From: Celeribacter sp. HF31
GTDB taxonomy: Bacteria; Pseudomonadota; Alphaproteobacteria; Rhodobacterales; Rhodobacteraceae
DNA length: 64,000 nucleotides
Direction of reading: 5' to 3'
Assembly (NCBI RefSeq): GCF_011806455.1
Contig: NZ_JAATOT010000008.1
Location: 168,683 to 232,682, forward strand
Within the stretch, counting starts at the first letter, position 1. Every line of letters starts with the position of its first letter. The notes below the pieces were generated by a model. The model made no database searches. It was not told where the DNA came from and was given only the letters and a program-made list of their open reading frames with translations. Shown piece after piece: positions 8,682 to 18,116 of this stretch. The position numbers and the translations under genes are program-made.

Positions 8682-9290
8682 CTGTCCATATATTGTTGGT
8701 GTTTGTGCTCAATTCCCCCAACGATCTATCATGGGCGCTCAGCGCTGTCAGGGGGAATGAGAGAATATTTTCGTGAGATCAACATGGTGGTGGCAAAGGA
8801 TGGCCGAGAGGCGTCTCGCCGGACCAAAACCCGAACTCGTGTGGTCCGACATGACGAAAGCCCCGGCTGAACCGAGGCTTTCGTGGATCTCATGGATCTC
8901 TCGAAATCTTGTGATTTCTCTGATTGTCTCCCTGCCGGACTTGGCCGACTTATTGTGACGACGGTATGACAGGTCATTTCGACCGTCAACGGGAATTTTG
9001 CGCCGAAAATCCGTGTTCTGCGGCAGAAAGAAACAGGATGGGCGTTCGGTGGCGACAGTCTTGCACAGGTGGGTCGATCTTTGAATATCGGGTCAAAAAA
9101 ATGACCGCGCCGGGGATGCCCCGGGCGGCCAGTCTGACAGGGAGGAAGTCAATCCGAACCGAAGAGGTGGTTCGGATAGCAATAGACTGGCACGAAGTGG
9201 TTAATTAAGTATTGTAGCAGCATACGGGATTGAATTTTCATGATTTTGACCGGGAATCAATGCCGCAGAATCTGAAGAGAGACGACAGGG
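8682..9290. other. Intergenic region with a stem-loop, no convincing gene
   Basis: About 600 bases between divergent ialB-like and HerA-like genes. The only clear structure is a nine-base perfect stem, ACGAAAGCC (8854-8862) with GGCTTTCGT (8876-8884), lacking a T tract. Short open frames here have no good ribosome sites. Promoters for both genes should lie here. Confidence 0.5.
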
Positions 9291-10874
9291 ATGGCTGAGA
9301 TGGACCGGATTTTCGTAGGCGGCGGCGGAGAGGCCTATGGCGAGGCACAGGAGCTTTTGCTCAAATACGGCAACCGCCACGGGCTGATCGCGGGTGCCAC
9401 GGGGACGGGCAAGACCGTGACGTTGCAAATCCTCGCCGAAGGCTTCTCAGCGGCGGGTGTGCCGGTGTTTCTGTCGGACGTCAAAGGCGACCTGTCGGGG
9501 CTGGCGAAATCCGGCAGTGCGACGTTCAAACTGCACGAGGCCTTCACCTCGCGGGCCGAGACCATCGGGCTGGCGGATCGCTATGCTTATGAGGCCTTTC
9601 CGGTCACATTCTGGGATTTGTTTGGCGAACAGGGTCACCCGATCCGCACCACGGTGGCGGAAATGGGGCCTTTGCTGATCTCGCGGCTTCTGGGGCTGAC
9701 AGAGGCCCAGGAGGGCGTGATCAATGTCGCATTTCGTGTGGCGGACGAACAGGGGCTGCCGCTTCTGGATCTCAAGGACCTCCAGGCGCTTCTGGTCTGG
9801 TGCGGCGAGAATGCCGACGATCTGACGCTGCGCTACGGCAATATCTCGAAATCCTCCATCGGGGCGATCCAGCGCGATCTTCTGGTGCTGGAAAACCAGG
9901 GCGGGGATAAGCTGTTCGGCGAACCGGCGCTGGAGCTGTCGGATATTATTCGCACGGACGTTGACGGTCGCGGGCGCGTCAACATCCTCGCCGCCGACAC
10001 TCTGATGTCCTCGCCGGGGCTCTATGCGACATTCCTTCTGTGGCTTTTGTCCGAGCTGTTCGAAGAGCTGCCGGAGATCGGCAACCCGGACAAACCGAAA
10101 CTGGTGTTCTTCTTCGATGAAGCCCACCTTTTGTTCGACGACGCGCCGAAAGCGCTGGTCGACAAGGTCGAACAGGTGGCGCGTCTGATCCGGTCGAAAG
10201 GCGTGGGCGTCTATTTCGTGACGCAAAACCCGGACGACATCCCCGAGGACATCTTGGGCCAGCTTGGTAACCGGGTGCAGCACGCGCTTCGGGCCTTTAC
10301 CGCGCGCGATCAAAAGGCGCTGTCGCGCGCCGCCGAGACCTATCGCCCGAACCCGACCTTCGAGGTGGAAACCGCGATCAAAGAGGTCGGCACCGGCGAG
10401 GCGGTGACCTCGTTTCTCGAGGCCAAAGGCGTGCCGGGCATCTCAGAGCGCACGCTGATCCGCCCGCCGTCGTCGCAGCTTGGCCCGATCACGGCGGAGG
10501 AGCGGGCAGGGGTCATCGCCGCCTCGCCGATTGCCGGGAAATACGAGACGGTTCTGGACCGCGAAAGCGCCTTTGAGATGCTGAAAGCGCGTGCCGAAGC
10601 CGCGGCCAGGGCGGCCGAAGAGCTTGAGGCGAAAGAGGAAGCGCAGGAGGTCGCGGGACGCGAGGCGCTGGAGCGCGAGTTTTCCAAAGCGCGGCGTTAT
10701 GACGGTACGAATTACAGCCGCACCAGCGCGCCGAAAACGACACCACGCGCCCGCAAAAGCTCGGAGAAAACCATCACTGAGCAGCTTGGCAAAATGGTGA
10801 TGAAGGAACTGACCGGCACCACCGGCAAACGCATTGTGCGCGGTATCCTGGGCGGTCTGTTCAAGGCGCGCTGA
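9291..10874 (+). CDS. HerA-like ATPase, DUF853 family
   Basis: The 527-residue product has a Walker A motif GATGTGKT at 35-42, a Walker B segment LVFFFDEAH at about 270-278 and a sensor-like YFVTQNP at about 307-313. Residues about 435-480 are a charged, alanine/glutamate-rich coiled coil, and the tail is basic. This is the DUF853 group (YjgR of E. coli), annotated as helicase HerA-like C-terminal domain proteins; the cellular role is not settled and a true helicase partner (NurA) is not nearby. It is alone in its transcription unit, ending at a GC-rich hairpin. Confidence 0.88.
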   Translation: MAEMDRIFVGGGGEAYGEAQELLLKYGNRHGLIAGATGTGKTVTLQILAEGFSAAGVPVFLSDVKGDLSGLAKSGSATFKLHEAFTSRAETIGLADRYAYEAFPVTFWDLFGEQGHPIRTTVAEMGPLLISRLLGLTEAQEGVINVAFRVADEQGLPLLDLKDLQALLVWCGENADDLTLRYGNISKSSIGAIQRDLLVLENQGGDKLFGEPALELSDIIRTDVDGRGRVNILAADTLMSSPGLYATFLLWLLSELFEELPEIGNPDKPKLVFFFDEAHLLFDDAPKALVDKVEQVARLIRSKGVGVYFVTQNPDDIPEDILGQLGNRVQHALRAFTARDQKALSRAAETYRPNPTFEVETAIKEVGTGEAVTSFLEAKGVPGISERTLIRPPSSQLGPITAEERAGVIAASPIAGKYETVLDRESAFEMLKARAEAAARAAEELEAKEEAQEVAGREALEREFSKARRYDGTNYSRTSAPKTTPRARKSSEKTITEQLGKMVMKELTGTTGKRIVRGILGGLFKAR

Positions 10875-10881
10875 AAGAGAA

Positions 10882-10904
10882 GGGGGCCCTGAGGCCCCCG
10901 TTTC
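10882..10904 (+). terminator. Hairpin after the HerA-like gene
   Basis: GGGGGCC and GGCCCCC form a seven-base stem followed by only GTTTC, so termination strength is uncertain. Confidence 0.5.
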
Positions 10905-10918
10905 GTCTCAGCGTGGTG

Positions 10919-12268
10919 TCAGCTGATAAATTCCAGGTGGATATCGCCCGTCGAGATCGCCCCCTCGGTGGCCGGGATGCCCTCGGCCAGATGCACGACA
11001 AACGGAGCATCGACGCTGTCATCCGCGTAGATGACCTGCACGGAATAGGTCTCTGTCTCACTGTCGAACACGATATCGATGTCACTGACCATGGCGTTTT
11101 GCGACACGTTGATCTGCAACATATCTTCGCCCGGCGTGAAATCCGTGACCGTGGCCAAAATCTCTTCGCTCTCATCGGCCTCTGACAGGTCGGTGACGAA
11201 GGTGTCCGCGCCATCACCGCCTTCGAGCGTGTCATGGCCTTCCGTCACGATCAAAAGATCGTTGTCGGCACCGCCCTGCAACAGATCGTCGCCTGCGCCG
11301 CCTTCGAGCGTGTCCTCTCCAAAGCCGCCGACCAGCGTGTCGTTGCCATCACCGCCCTCGAGCGTATCTGTGCCGATGCCCCCGGCGAGGTAGTCGTCAC
11401 CGTCCCCCCCGTCGAGACTGTCATCGCCACCCCCGCCGCTGATCATGTCGTCCCCGGCATCCCCGGACAGCTGGCTGTCGCCATCACTGTCCCAGATTCT
11501 GTCATTTCCGTTGCCGCCCGAGATCACATTGTCGCCGCCGTGATCGAAGACCGTGTCATCGCCCGCGCCACCATAAATCACGTCATCGCCGCCGGTGTCC
11601 CAGATGCGGTCATTGCCGTCACCGCCGTCGATGACATCAGCGCCATATCCGCCTTGCAAGACGTCTTCCCCCTCACCGCCGGACAGGCTGTCGTTCCCGG
11701 AGCCGCCGTTCAGCGTGTCATTGCCGCTGCCGCCGGACAGCAGATCGCTGTCTGCACCACCGAAGAGGCGATCGTCACCGGCATTGCCATAAAGCAGATC
11801 ATTGCCCTCATTGCCTTCAATCACGTCAGAGCCGCCCCACCCGGAGAGGGTGTCGTCACCGGCCTGGCCACTGATCAGGTCACTGCCAGCGCCACCGATC
11901 ACGGTGTCGTCCCCGGCACCGCCATAGATGTGGTCGTCGCCGGTATTGCCGTAGAGCGTATCGTCGCCTGCATTGCCATAGATCAGGTCATTGCCGTCGC
12001 CACCGCCGATCACATCGTTGTCGCCCCACCCGGACAGCGTATCGTCGCCGCCATTGCCCCAGATGCGATCCGCCAAAGCACCGCCATGGGTGTGATCGTT
12101 CGTATCGTCGCCGACAAAAAGCATGTTTGTGTCGGTCTCTTCCGGGGAGGGGGGCTCTGTGCCAATGTCAGAGGACGGCTGATCGTCGTCAGTCTCATCC
12201 GAGTCGAAGATATCCGTGACAGCGTAAACCATGGCCGATCCGGCCAGCAGTGCGAAAAGTGACAGCAT
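10919..12268 (-). CDS. RTX (hemolysin-type) calcium-binding repeat protein
   Basis: A 449-residue acidic protein. After a short hydrophobic N-terminal segment (MLSLFALLAGSAMVYAV) and an Asp/Glu/Pro-rich linker, about 270 residues are tandem GGxGxDxLx nonapeptides that form calcium-filled beta rolls. The last about 110 residues form a non-repeat domain. Such proteins are surface or secreted; the N-terminal hydrophobic segment suggests membrane attachment or Sec export rather than a classical C-terminal type I signal, but this is open. ATG 12268 is chosen over a GTG at 12295. A perfect CtrA box (TTAA-N7-TTAACC) lies 40 bases before this ATG. Confidence 0.88.
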   Translation of the reverse strand: MLSLFALLAGSAMVYAVTDIFDSDETDDDQPSSDIGTEPPSPEETDTNMLFVGDDTNDHTHGGALADRIWGNGGDDTLSGWGDNDVIGGGDGNDLIYGNAGDDTLYGNTGDDHIYGGAGDDTVIGGAGSDLISGQAGDDTLSGWGGSDVIEGNEGNDLLYGNAGDDRLFGGADSDLLSGGSGNDTLNGGSGNDSLSGGEGEDVLQGGYGADVIDGGDGNDRIWDTGGDDVIYGGAGDDTVFDHGGDNVISGGNGNDRIWDSDGDSQLSGDAGDDMISGGGGDDSLDGGDGDDYLAGGIGTDTLEGGDGNDTLVGGFGEDTLEGGAGDDLLQGGADNDLLIVTEGHDTLEGGDGADTFVTDLSEADESEEILATVTDFTPGEDMLQINVSQNAMVSDIDIVFDSETETYSVQVIYADDSVDAPFVVHLAEGIPATEGAISTGDIHLEFIS

Positions 12269-12308
12269 TATATGACCCCAACACAACACGTTCACCGCGA
12301 AATAGCGG

Positions 12309-12323
12309 TTAACCTTTTGTTAA
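12309..12323 (-). promoter_or_regulatory. CtrA box upstream of the RTX gene
   Basis: On the minus strand the sequence reads TTAA-CAAAAGG-TTAACC, an exact match to the CtrA consensus TTAA-N7-TTAA(C). It is nearly palindromic. The near edge is 40 bases from the ATG at 12268, the same distance as at the chemoreceptor gene. Confidence 0.75.
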
Positions 12324-12451
12324 CATATGCGCGTTTGCGGGGGCGTCAACGCAAGAAGGTGCCTGTCTCTGACAAGCCGGATGTGCAGAGATAAAACCTT
12401 ACACAACGTAGGGTTGATCGTGTTTATTCTCTGTCGCGCTTGACGGGAAAC

Positions 12452-13243
12452 TCAGAGTTTCGCGTACAATCCGCTCAGCCGATTTGCCTCGTCAGACAGT
12501 CCAAAAGGAGCGTTGATCACGAACATGCCGGAGCCGAACATGCCGTGCCCCTTTTGTGCCGGTTTGAACCGCACCTCGTGGTGCAAACACCCGGGGAAAT
12601 TCGCATAAAGCATGCCCTCGACCAACGGCAGATGCGTGCCGTTTTTCAGGATCGGATACCAAAGCGCGATGACGCCGACGTTCCATTTGCGGTGCAGCTT
12701 GTAAATCTGGCTCGGCAGGCTCTCGAAATCCGATTTGATTTCATAGGACGGATCGATCAGCATCAGGCCGCGTTTCGGCTCGGGCGGACAGATCGACTGG
12801 GCGAATTGGATGCCGTCCTGTTGTTTGAGATGCAGCCCCGCAAAGCTCGTGGAGGCCTTGGTGTTGGCCGTCAGCTCCTCGAATTCGGTCGGGTGCAGTT
12901 CGGCCAGATGCAGCTGATCTGTGTCGCGCAACAAAGCCTGCGCAATCGCCGGAGAGCCGGGGTAGATGTTTTTGCCATGCGCCTCGGCAATCGCCTTGCG
13001 CGCCCGCGCGTAAGGGTGCGTCGGCTTGAACCAGCCATCGACCGCCTTGATCCCCTTCGCGGCCTCACCGGTCTTTTGCGCCTGTGAGCCCTCCAAATCG
13101 TAAAGCGCACGCCCCGCATGGGTCTCGATATAGGAGATCGGCTTGTCCTTGCGGGTCATGTAATCGAGCATCACCGCCAAAAGCGCGTGTTTTTGCACAT
13201 CGGCGAGGTTTCCGGCGTGAAAGCCGTGTTGGTAGGACAGCAT
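12452..13243 (-). CDS. rlmJ: 23S rRNA (adenine(2030)-N6)-methyltransferase RlmJ
   Basis: A 263-residue protein beginning MLSYQHGFHAGNLADVQKH, the characteristic start of RlmJ (formerly ComJ/YhiR). The catalytic DPPY-type motif is seen as LIDPSYE. The enzyme methylates A2030 of 23S rRNA using S-adenosylmethionine. Its ATG overlaps the stop of the upstream CorC-like gene (ATGA on the minus strand), so it is the last gene of a minus-strand operon that starts near 17301. Confidence 0.92.
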   Translation of the reverse strand: MLSYQHGFHAGNLADVQKHALLAVMLDYMTRKDKPISYIETHAGRALYDLEGSQAQKTGEAAKGIKAVDGWFKPTHPYARARKAIAEAHGKNIYPGSPAIAQALLRDTDQLHLAELHPTEFEELTANTKASTSFAGLHLKQQDGIQFAQSICPPEPKRGLMLIDPSYEIKSDFESLPSQIYKLHRKWNVGVIALWYPILKNGTHLPLVEGMLYANFPGCLHHEVRFKPAQKGHGMFGSGMFVINAPFGLSDEANRLSGLYAKL

Positions 13244-14580
13244 CAGAGGTCTCCCAGAGGACGAATTTTGAGTTTCGTGATGCGGTTGTCCCGCCGTTCC
13301 ACCACTTCGAAGCGATAGCCATGAAAGGAAAACACCTGACCCGGATTGGGGATGGTCTGGGCCTCGTGGATCACCAGCCCGGCCATGGTATTGGCTTCTT
13401 CATCCGACAGGTTGCAGTCCGTCCAGCGGTTGAAATCGCGGATTGTCATGCCGCCGTCAACCTCCCATTCACCGGTCTCACCGGATTGTTTCGGCGCGTC
13501 TTCGGAGCGGTCGAATTCGTCGGTGATCTCGCCCACGATCTCTTCGAGAATGTCTTCGAGCGTGATCAAACCCTGTAGCGAGCCATATTCATCCACCACC
13601 AACGCGAAATGGGTGTGGCGTTTCAAAAACTGCCGCATCTGGTCGTCGAGCGTGGTGGTTTCCGGCACGAAATAGGGCTTCATCGCCACCGCCATCACGT
13701 CGAAATCGTGGAAGTCCACCATCATATGCGGCGTCTCATGTTCCAGCGCCACACGTTCGGCATGCATCCCGCGCAACAGGTCTTTCGAGTGCAACACACC
13801 CACGATATTCTCCTGATCGCCACGGTAGAGCGGCAGGCGGGTGTAGGGGCTTTTGAGCGAGCGTTCGAGAATTTCAGAAGCCGGAAGATCGACATCCACC
13901 ATCTCGATCTGCGAGCGGTGCAGCATGATCTCCTCGACCGTGCGATCGCCCAGATCGAGCGCGCCCAGCAAACGGTCGCGGTCCTCTTTTTCGACCACGC
14001 CCTCGACATGGCCCAGAGCAATCGCGCCTGCGATCTCGTCGCGCACCGCCAAAACATCGGCTTCGGGGTCGGTCTGCACACCAAAAAGCCGCAAAATGCC
14101 GCGCACAAGCAGGCGCACAAATCCCACGACTGGGGCAAACACCGTCACGACAATGGAAATCGGCCCGGCGACACGCGAGGCGGCCGATTCCGGGTTGGTG
14201 ATCGCGTAGGTCTTCGGCAACACTTCGGCGAAGATCAGCACCAGCACGGTCATGATCAGCGTCGCCAAAGCCACGCCGTTCTGGCCGAAAAGCTTGGTGA
14301 ACATCGCAGTCGCCAAAGAGGTCGCCAGAATGTTCACAAGGTTGTTGCCCAAAAGCACCGACCCGATCAGCCGCTCGCTGTCTTCGGTCACATTCAAGGC
14401 GCGCTCGGCGCCTTTGTCGCCCTTATCGGCCTGAGAGCGCAACTTGCCCCGCGAGGCGGCGGTCAAAGCGGTCTCGGAGCCGGAGAAAAAGCCGGACATC
14501 ACCAACAGCGCGATAATCGCAAATGCGGTGATCCAAAAGGCGGCATCAAGGAGGGTGGGATCGGTCATGGTCTCTGTCAT
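13243..14580 (-). CDS. HlyC/CorC-family transporter (CNNM/DUF21, CBS pair, CorC domain)
   Basis: About 445 residues: an N-terminal DUF21 membrane domain with four hydrophobic segments (for example ITAFAIIALLVMSGFFSGSE), a CBS pair in the middle (YTRLPLYRGDQENIVGVLHS, then HFALVVDEYGSLQGLITLED) and a C-terminal CorC_HlyC domain. The family is linked to magnesium or cobalt efflux and resistance. The frame is open to a TTG at 14616; ATG 14580 or ATG 14568 (MTDPTLLDAAF) are likelier starts and I cannot choose firmly. It follows xerD after about 80 bases and overlaps rlmJ. Confidence 0.88.
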   Translation of the reverse strand: MTETMTDPTLLDAAFWITAFAIIALLVMSGFFSGSETALTAASRGKLRSQADKGDKGAERALNVTEDSERLIGSVLLGNNLVNILATSLATAMFTKLFGQNGVALATLIMTVLVLIFAEVLPKTYAITNPESAASRVAGPISIVVTVFAPVVGFVRLLVRGILRLFGVQTDPEADVLAVRDEIAGAIALGHVEGVVEKEDRDRLLGALDLGDRTVEEIMLHRSQIEMVDVDLPASEILERSLKSPYTRLPLYRGDQENIVGVLHSKDLLRGMHAERVALEHETPHMMVDFHDFDVMAVAMKPYFVPETTTLDDQMRQFLKRHTHFALVVDEYGSLQGLITLEDILEEIVGEITDEFDRSEDAPKQSGETGEWEVDGGMTIRDFNRWTDCNLSDEEANTMAGLVIHEAQTIPNPGQVFSFHGYRFEVVERRDNRITKLKIRPLGDL

Positions 14581-14660
14581 ACCCGTGGTTATGGGCACGC
14601 GCAGGGGGCTGCGCAAGAGGGACCGCCGAACAAGTGCCGTAAATCGAAGAGGTGGAGGCG

Positions 14661-15590
14661 TTAATTCCCCGCCAGCGGGTGATGCGTCAGCACCAATTCT
14701 TTCAGCCGCTCGTCCAGAACATGGGTGTAAATCTCGGTCGTCGACAGATCGGCATGGCCCAAAAGCGTCTGGATCGCCCGCAAATCGGCACCATGCGCCA
14801 AAAGATGCGTCGCGAAGGCGTGACGCAGCGTGTGGGGCGTCACCTTGGCGGGGCTGACGCCGGCGCGCACGGCGATGTCCTTGATCAGTTGGTAGAACCG
14901 AATGCGGGTGAAATGCCCGGTCTTGCCGCGCGAGGGAAAGAGAAACGCCGAGGGTTTCTCACCCTTTTCGCGCTTGGCCAGCTCTTCGCCCGCGTCACGG
15001 GTTTCGAGCCAAATTTTGAGCGCGGCGCGTGCCGGATCGGACAGCGGCACCATGCGCTCCTTGCCGCCTTTGCCGAGGATCAACAGCATCCGCGGGTCGC
15101 CCCGCGTGGCCGAAACGGGCAGGGACACAAGCTCGGAAACCCGCATGCCGGTGGCATATAAAAGTTCCATCAGGCAAATGTTGCGCTGGCGGTCGGCCTC
15201 GGTGCGGCCCACCTCTTGCACGGCTTCCAAAAGCCGGGAAACTTCTTCCTCTGAGAGGGTTTTCGGCAGGCGTTTCGCACGTCCCGGTCCCTTGATCTGG
15301 ATCGCCGGATTGTCGTCGCGCCAGCCTTCTTCAAAAGCAAAACGGTAGAGCTGTTTGATGGATGACAGCCGCCGCGCGCGGGTGGATTGCGCCAGCCCTT
15401 CGGCCTCGCAGGCCACCAGATAGGCCTCGATCTCGGCACGCTCGGCGGAGGCGAAACCCTTGCCGCGCCGGGCGAGCCATTCGGAAAATCCCAGTAAATC
15501 CCGCCCGTAAGATTCGCGCGTGTTCTCGGCGGCACCCAATTCGGCCAACTGCGCCTCGGCAAAGCGCGAAATCCAGCCGTGATCGCTCAT
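14661..15590 (-). CDS. xerD: Site-specific tyrosine recombinase XerD
   Basis: A 309-residue tyrosine recombinase with an N-terminal SAM-like core-binding domain (1-95) and a catalytic domain. The catalytic residues are visible: Arg150 (ATGMRVSEL), Lys174 (GKGGKER), His253 and Arg256 (HTLRHAFATHLL), His279 (GHADLST) and nucleophile Tyr288 (EIYTH). Length and motifs fit XerD, which with XerC resolves chromosome dimers at dif. It overlaps the preceding gene by four bases and has no phage neighbours, supporting the housekeeping role. Confidence 0.92.
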   Translation of the reverse strand: MSDHGWISRFAEAQLAELGAAENTRESYGRDLLGFSEWLARRGKGFASAERAEIEAYLVACEAEGLAQSTRARRLSSIKQLYRFAFEEGWRDDNPAIQIKGPGRAKRLPKTLSEEEVSRLLEAVQEVGRTEADRQRNICLMELLYATGMRVSELVSLPVSATRGDPRMLLILGKGGKERMVPLSDPARAALKIWLETRDAGEELAKREKGEKPSAFLFPSRGKTGHFTRIRFYQLIKDIAVRAGVSPAKVTPHTLRHAFATHLLAHGADLRAIQTLLGHADLSTTEIYTHVLDERLKELVLTHHPLAGN

Positions 15591-17161
15591 CCGCGCCGCT
15601 CCAAAAGCAGGAGTTCCAGCGCTGCGCGTCGTGCCGTGGCCTCAAGCCCGATGGCCCGGAAGAACTGGATCGCATCCGACAACTCATCGAGATCGCCAGC
15701 AGCCCCGCCTTCGAGCAACTCAATCGCGCGCAGGATGGCCTCGCCCAGTCGTTTTTCACTCACCAGAGACGACAGACGCACCGGTATGCCGGTGCCTCGG
15801 AACCCCTGCGCAATCGCGCGGGCCTGAGCCTCGCTTTGCCGCTGCGTCGGCAGATCGCCCACGGCAATGCCGTGCAGGAAGCGTTGCTCTTTCGTGAGTT
15901 CAGGACTCCATTTCAGCGCAATCCGCTCATAGTCCGGCGACAAAAGCGCCACTTCAAAGGCAATCTCCGAGGCCTCGCCGGTCAGGGGCAGGGTCGAAAG
16001 CGGTGTGGCGTAAAGTTCGGCAAAGACGCTCTGAAGACCCGCCGCCCGCATCGCATCCCAGACCGGCGGCAAACTGCGCGCAAGGCCGTCAACATCCCTT
16101 GCCACAAGGCTTTTCTCAAAGTCCTGCAACGCGTCGATCCGGTCCCAGATGCCGCCCGAGGCCGCCGGAAGATGCTCCGACCAGATACCAAGCCAGCGGT
16201 TCGGAGACAGGGCCCCCACGCGGGCCAAACGTTCGGCGGCGGTGGCGCGCGCTTTCCAGCCGGAGCTGGCGCGCAGATCGCTTTGGGCAAAGGCCAGCGG
16301 CAAAGAAGTCGTCGGCAGCGGCTCGCCGATGGCCTCCATCAGGCGAAAAGTCAGCGGCGTCGGATGCTCCGGCGCGGGCAGGGGCGGCTCGCCTTCGAAC
16401 AGCTCGGGATCGAGAAACCGCGCCAAAAGCTCGCCTTGATTTTCGCGAATAAGCCCCAGCGCCTCGCCGGTCTCCAAGGTGAGCGCCGCCGCGTCCCAAT
16501 CGCCACTGCGTGCAAGGCAAAAGATCCGCGCCTGCAAGGTGGGCGACAGCCCTGGCGTGTGGGTCAAGCGGACGCAGGCCTCATCTTCGGTGCCGAGCAG
16601 GAGTTTGGTGTCAAAAGAGCGGCGGAAGATCTCTGGCGTGCTGAGGCCCGCGAGAGACATCAGCGAATCCGCTTCGTCCAACAGGCCTTGCGACAAGAGC
16701 GCATCGATCCGGGCGAGGAACAGCCGTCCGTCGCGATCCGACAGAACCGGCGGGTCCAATTCGGCCAGCACCAGCGTGTTCAAGAGCCGCCTTGAGGCCG
16801 GCAAAAGATCGGGCCGCGTCGAGATTGTCCTGATCCGCCGCGCGATGTCGCTGGCGGTCGAGGCCCCCCAAAGCCCGCGCGGCAATCCGGTGACCGAACT
16901 GGGCAAGAGCCCGGCCTGATCCGGATCGGGGGCGTCGAGCGGCAGGACGCTGACGTCTTCGGGCAGGGCACTCTCGGCGATGTCGCTGGCGGCAGGCGGG
17001 GTTGCGGCACGGGGCGCGTCCAAAGTGTCGGAGAGCCAATCGATGGCGGAGAGCGGTCTGTCCACACCGCTGGTCTGCGCGACAACCGGTGCGCTGCTCA
17101 GCAGTGCAATCACGGCCATCGGCGCACAACAGGTGAGAAACCGAGAGAGACCTAAGCGCAT
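15587..17161 (-). CDS. Uncharacterised exported alpha-helical protein
   Basis: A 524-residue protein with an N-terminal signal peptide (FLTCCAPMAVIALLSSAPVVAQ). The mature part is leucine/alanine-rich, predicted mostly helical, with repeated helix-pair-like segments that suggest a TPR- or Sel1-like solenoid, although no canonical repeat is obvious. It overlaps xerD at its 3' end and the 45-residue membrane protein gene at its 5' end, so all three are translated together. Starts GTG 17167 and ATG 17161 are both possible; ATG is given. I do not recognise the family; position before xerD is all the context available. Confidence 0.75.
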   Translation of the reverse strand: MRLGLSRFLTCCAPMAVIALLSSAPVVAQTSGVDRPLSAIDWLSDTLDAPRAATPPAASDIAESALPEDVSVLPLDAPDPDQAGLLPSSVTGLPRGLWGASTASDIARRIRTISTRPDLLPASRRLLNTLVLAELDPPVLSDRDGRLFLARIDALLSQGLLDEADSLMSLAGLSTPEIFRRSFDTKLLLGTEDEACVRLTHTPGLSPTLQARIFCLARSGDWDAAALTLETGEALGLIRENQGELLARFLDPELFEGEPPLPAPEHPTPLTFRLMEAIGEPLPTTSLPLAFAQSDLRASSGWKARATAAERLARVGALSPNRWLGIWSEHLPAASGGIWDRIDALQDFEKSLVARDVDGLARSLPPVWDAMRAAGLQSVFAELYATPLSTLPLTGEASEIAFEVALLSPDYERIALKWSPELTKEQRFLHGIAVGDLPTQRQSEAQARAIAQGFRGTGIPVRLSSLVSEKRLGEAILRAIELLEGGAAGDLDELSDAIQFFRAIGLEATARRAALELLLLERRG

Positions 17162-17163
17162 GC

Positions 17164-17301
17164 TCACTTCAGCTCGATCTCCGTGGGCACCACCTGCTCG
17201 GAGCGTTCGGGCGACAAATCGCCGACATAGGCAAAGCCGATGAAGCCGATGAGGCCCAACAAAATAAGGATGGCCAAAAGGCGAAAGAGAAATTTACGCA
17301 A
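17164..17301 (-). CDS. 45-residue single-pass membrane protein (TTG start)
   Basis: A very short gene: 45 residues, beginning with a basic RKFLFR, then one strong transmembrane helix (LLAILILLGLIGFIGFAY) and a hydrophilic tail ending EQVVPTEIELK. The start is a TTG preceded by an excellent GGAGG site eight bases upstream; there is no ATG in frame. Its stop (TGA 17166-17164) overlaps the next gene's GTG, so it is the first gene of the operon with the exported protein, xerD, the CorC-like gene and rlmJ. Function unknown; the ribosome site, membrane helix and tight coupling make it likely real. Confidence 0.75.
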   Translation of the reverse strand: MRKFLFRLLAILILLGLIGFIGFAYVGDLSPERSEQVVPTEIELK

Positions 17302-17549
17302 GGTCGACTGCCTCCAATCGCGCCCCTTAAGGGCGGTTTTATTCCCGATCTTAGCCGGAGTTTGCCTCCGAACCGGGTTTCTTTGGCTTTATATATGGCA
17401 TTTTTCGTGAGATCACGCCATTGAGAGAACGAAAATTTGATCAGCGGGATTTTGCCGTGCTCTTGGTCTGGAGACTGTGCGAAACCTGCGGCAAAGGCGG
17501 TTGCGCGCAAGGCCGTGTCAGGGTAGGCGAAGTCGGTGATACAAGAGGG

Positions 17550-18116
17550 ATGGCACAGGTGGCTGGAGGGGCCGGGGCATTGAAGAAAACCGTTGCACTG
17601 GTCGGCATGATGGGCGCCGGGAAAACCGCCGTGGGCAAGGCTTTGGCCGCGCGTTTGGACGTGCCCTTTCTGGATTCGGACGCGGAGATCGAAAAAGCCG
17701 CCGACCGCACCATCGCGGAGATTTTCACAGATCATGGCGAGGCGTTTTTCCGCAGCCGCGAGAGCGAGGTGATCGGACGTTTGCTGGAAAACCACCGGGC
17801 GATCCTCTCGACCGGCGGGGGCGCGTTTCTGTCGGAGGTGAACCGCGAGATGATCGCCGAAAAAGGCGTGGCGGTTTGGCTTAAGGCCGATCTCGATTTG
17901 CTGTGGAACCGCGTGAAACACAAAAGCACCCGGCCGCTTTTGCGCACCGAAAACCCCTATGAGACGTTGAAAAATCTCGTCGCGGCGCGCGAGCCGTTTT
18001 ACGCGCAGGCGGGCGTCGTGGTGGAGGCCGAGCCGAAACTCTCGATCGAGGGCATGGCGGATAAGGTCGTCGAGGCGCTCAGGGCGCACGGCGGCATTCT
18101 GGAGGAAGATCAATGA
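17550..18116 (+). CDS. aroK: Shikimate kinase
   Basis: About 188 residues with Walker A GMMGAGKT, the shikimate-binding LDSDAEIE and TGGGAF motifs and a lid region with RPLL. It phosphorylates shikimate in the chorismate pathway in the cytoplasm. The frame extends upstream to 17421, but that leader is not family-like; ATG 17550 is used, with an AGAGGG run close before it, and a TTG at 17580 is another option. The stop overlaps the aroB start (ATGA), the usual aroKB pair. Confidence 0.93.
   Translation: MAQVAGGAGALKKTVALVGMMGAGKTAVGKALAARLDVPFLDSDAEIEKAADRTIAEIFTDHGEAFFRSRESEVIGRLLENHRAILSTGGGAFLSEVNREMIAEKGVAVWLKADLDLLWNRVKHKSTRPLLRTENPYETLKNLVAAREPFYAQAGVVVEAEPKLSIEGMADKVVEALRAHGGILEEDQ

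Noticed and set aside
8773..8958. Short frames between the ialB-like and HerA-like genes
   Set aside because: Weak or no ribosome sites; no recognisable features.
9291..10874. HerA-NurA defence or DNA-end resection system
   Set aside because: No NurA or Sir2-like partner is adjacent; the DUF853 family is widespread and usually solitary.
11000..12100. Short-period repetitive DNA that could look like a CRISPR array
   Set aside because: The repeats are imperfect, in codon phase and encode RTX nonapeptides; there are no constant repeats with unique spacers.
11234..12262. Plus-strand frame rich in Val/Ile/Ala opposite the RTX gene
   Set aside because: Produced by the antisense of the GGxGxD repeats; repetitive composition only.
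14661..15590. Tyrosine recombinase as an integrase of an island
   Set aside because: Its length, motifs and operon with housekeeping genes fit XerD; no mobile context.
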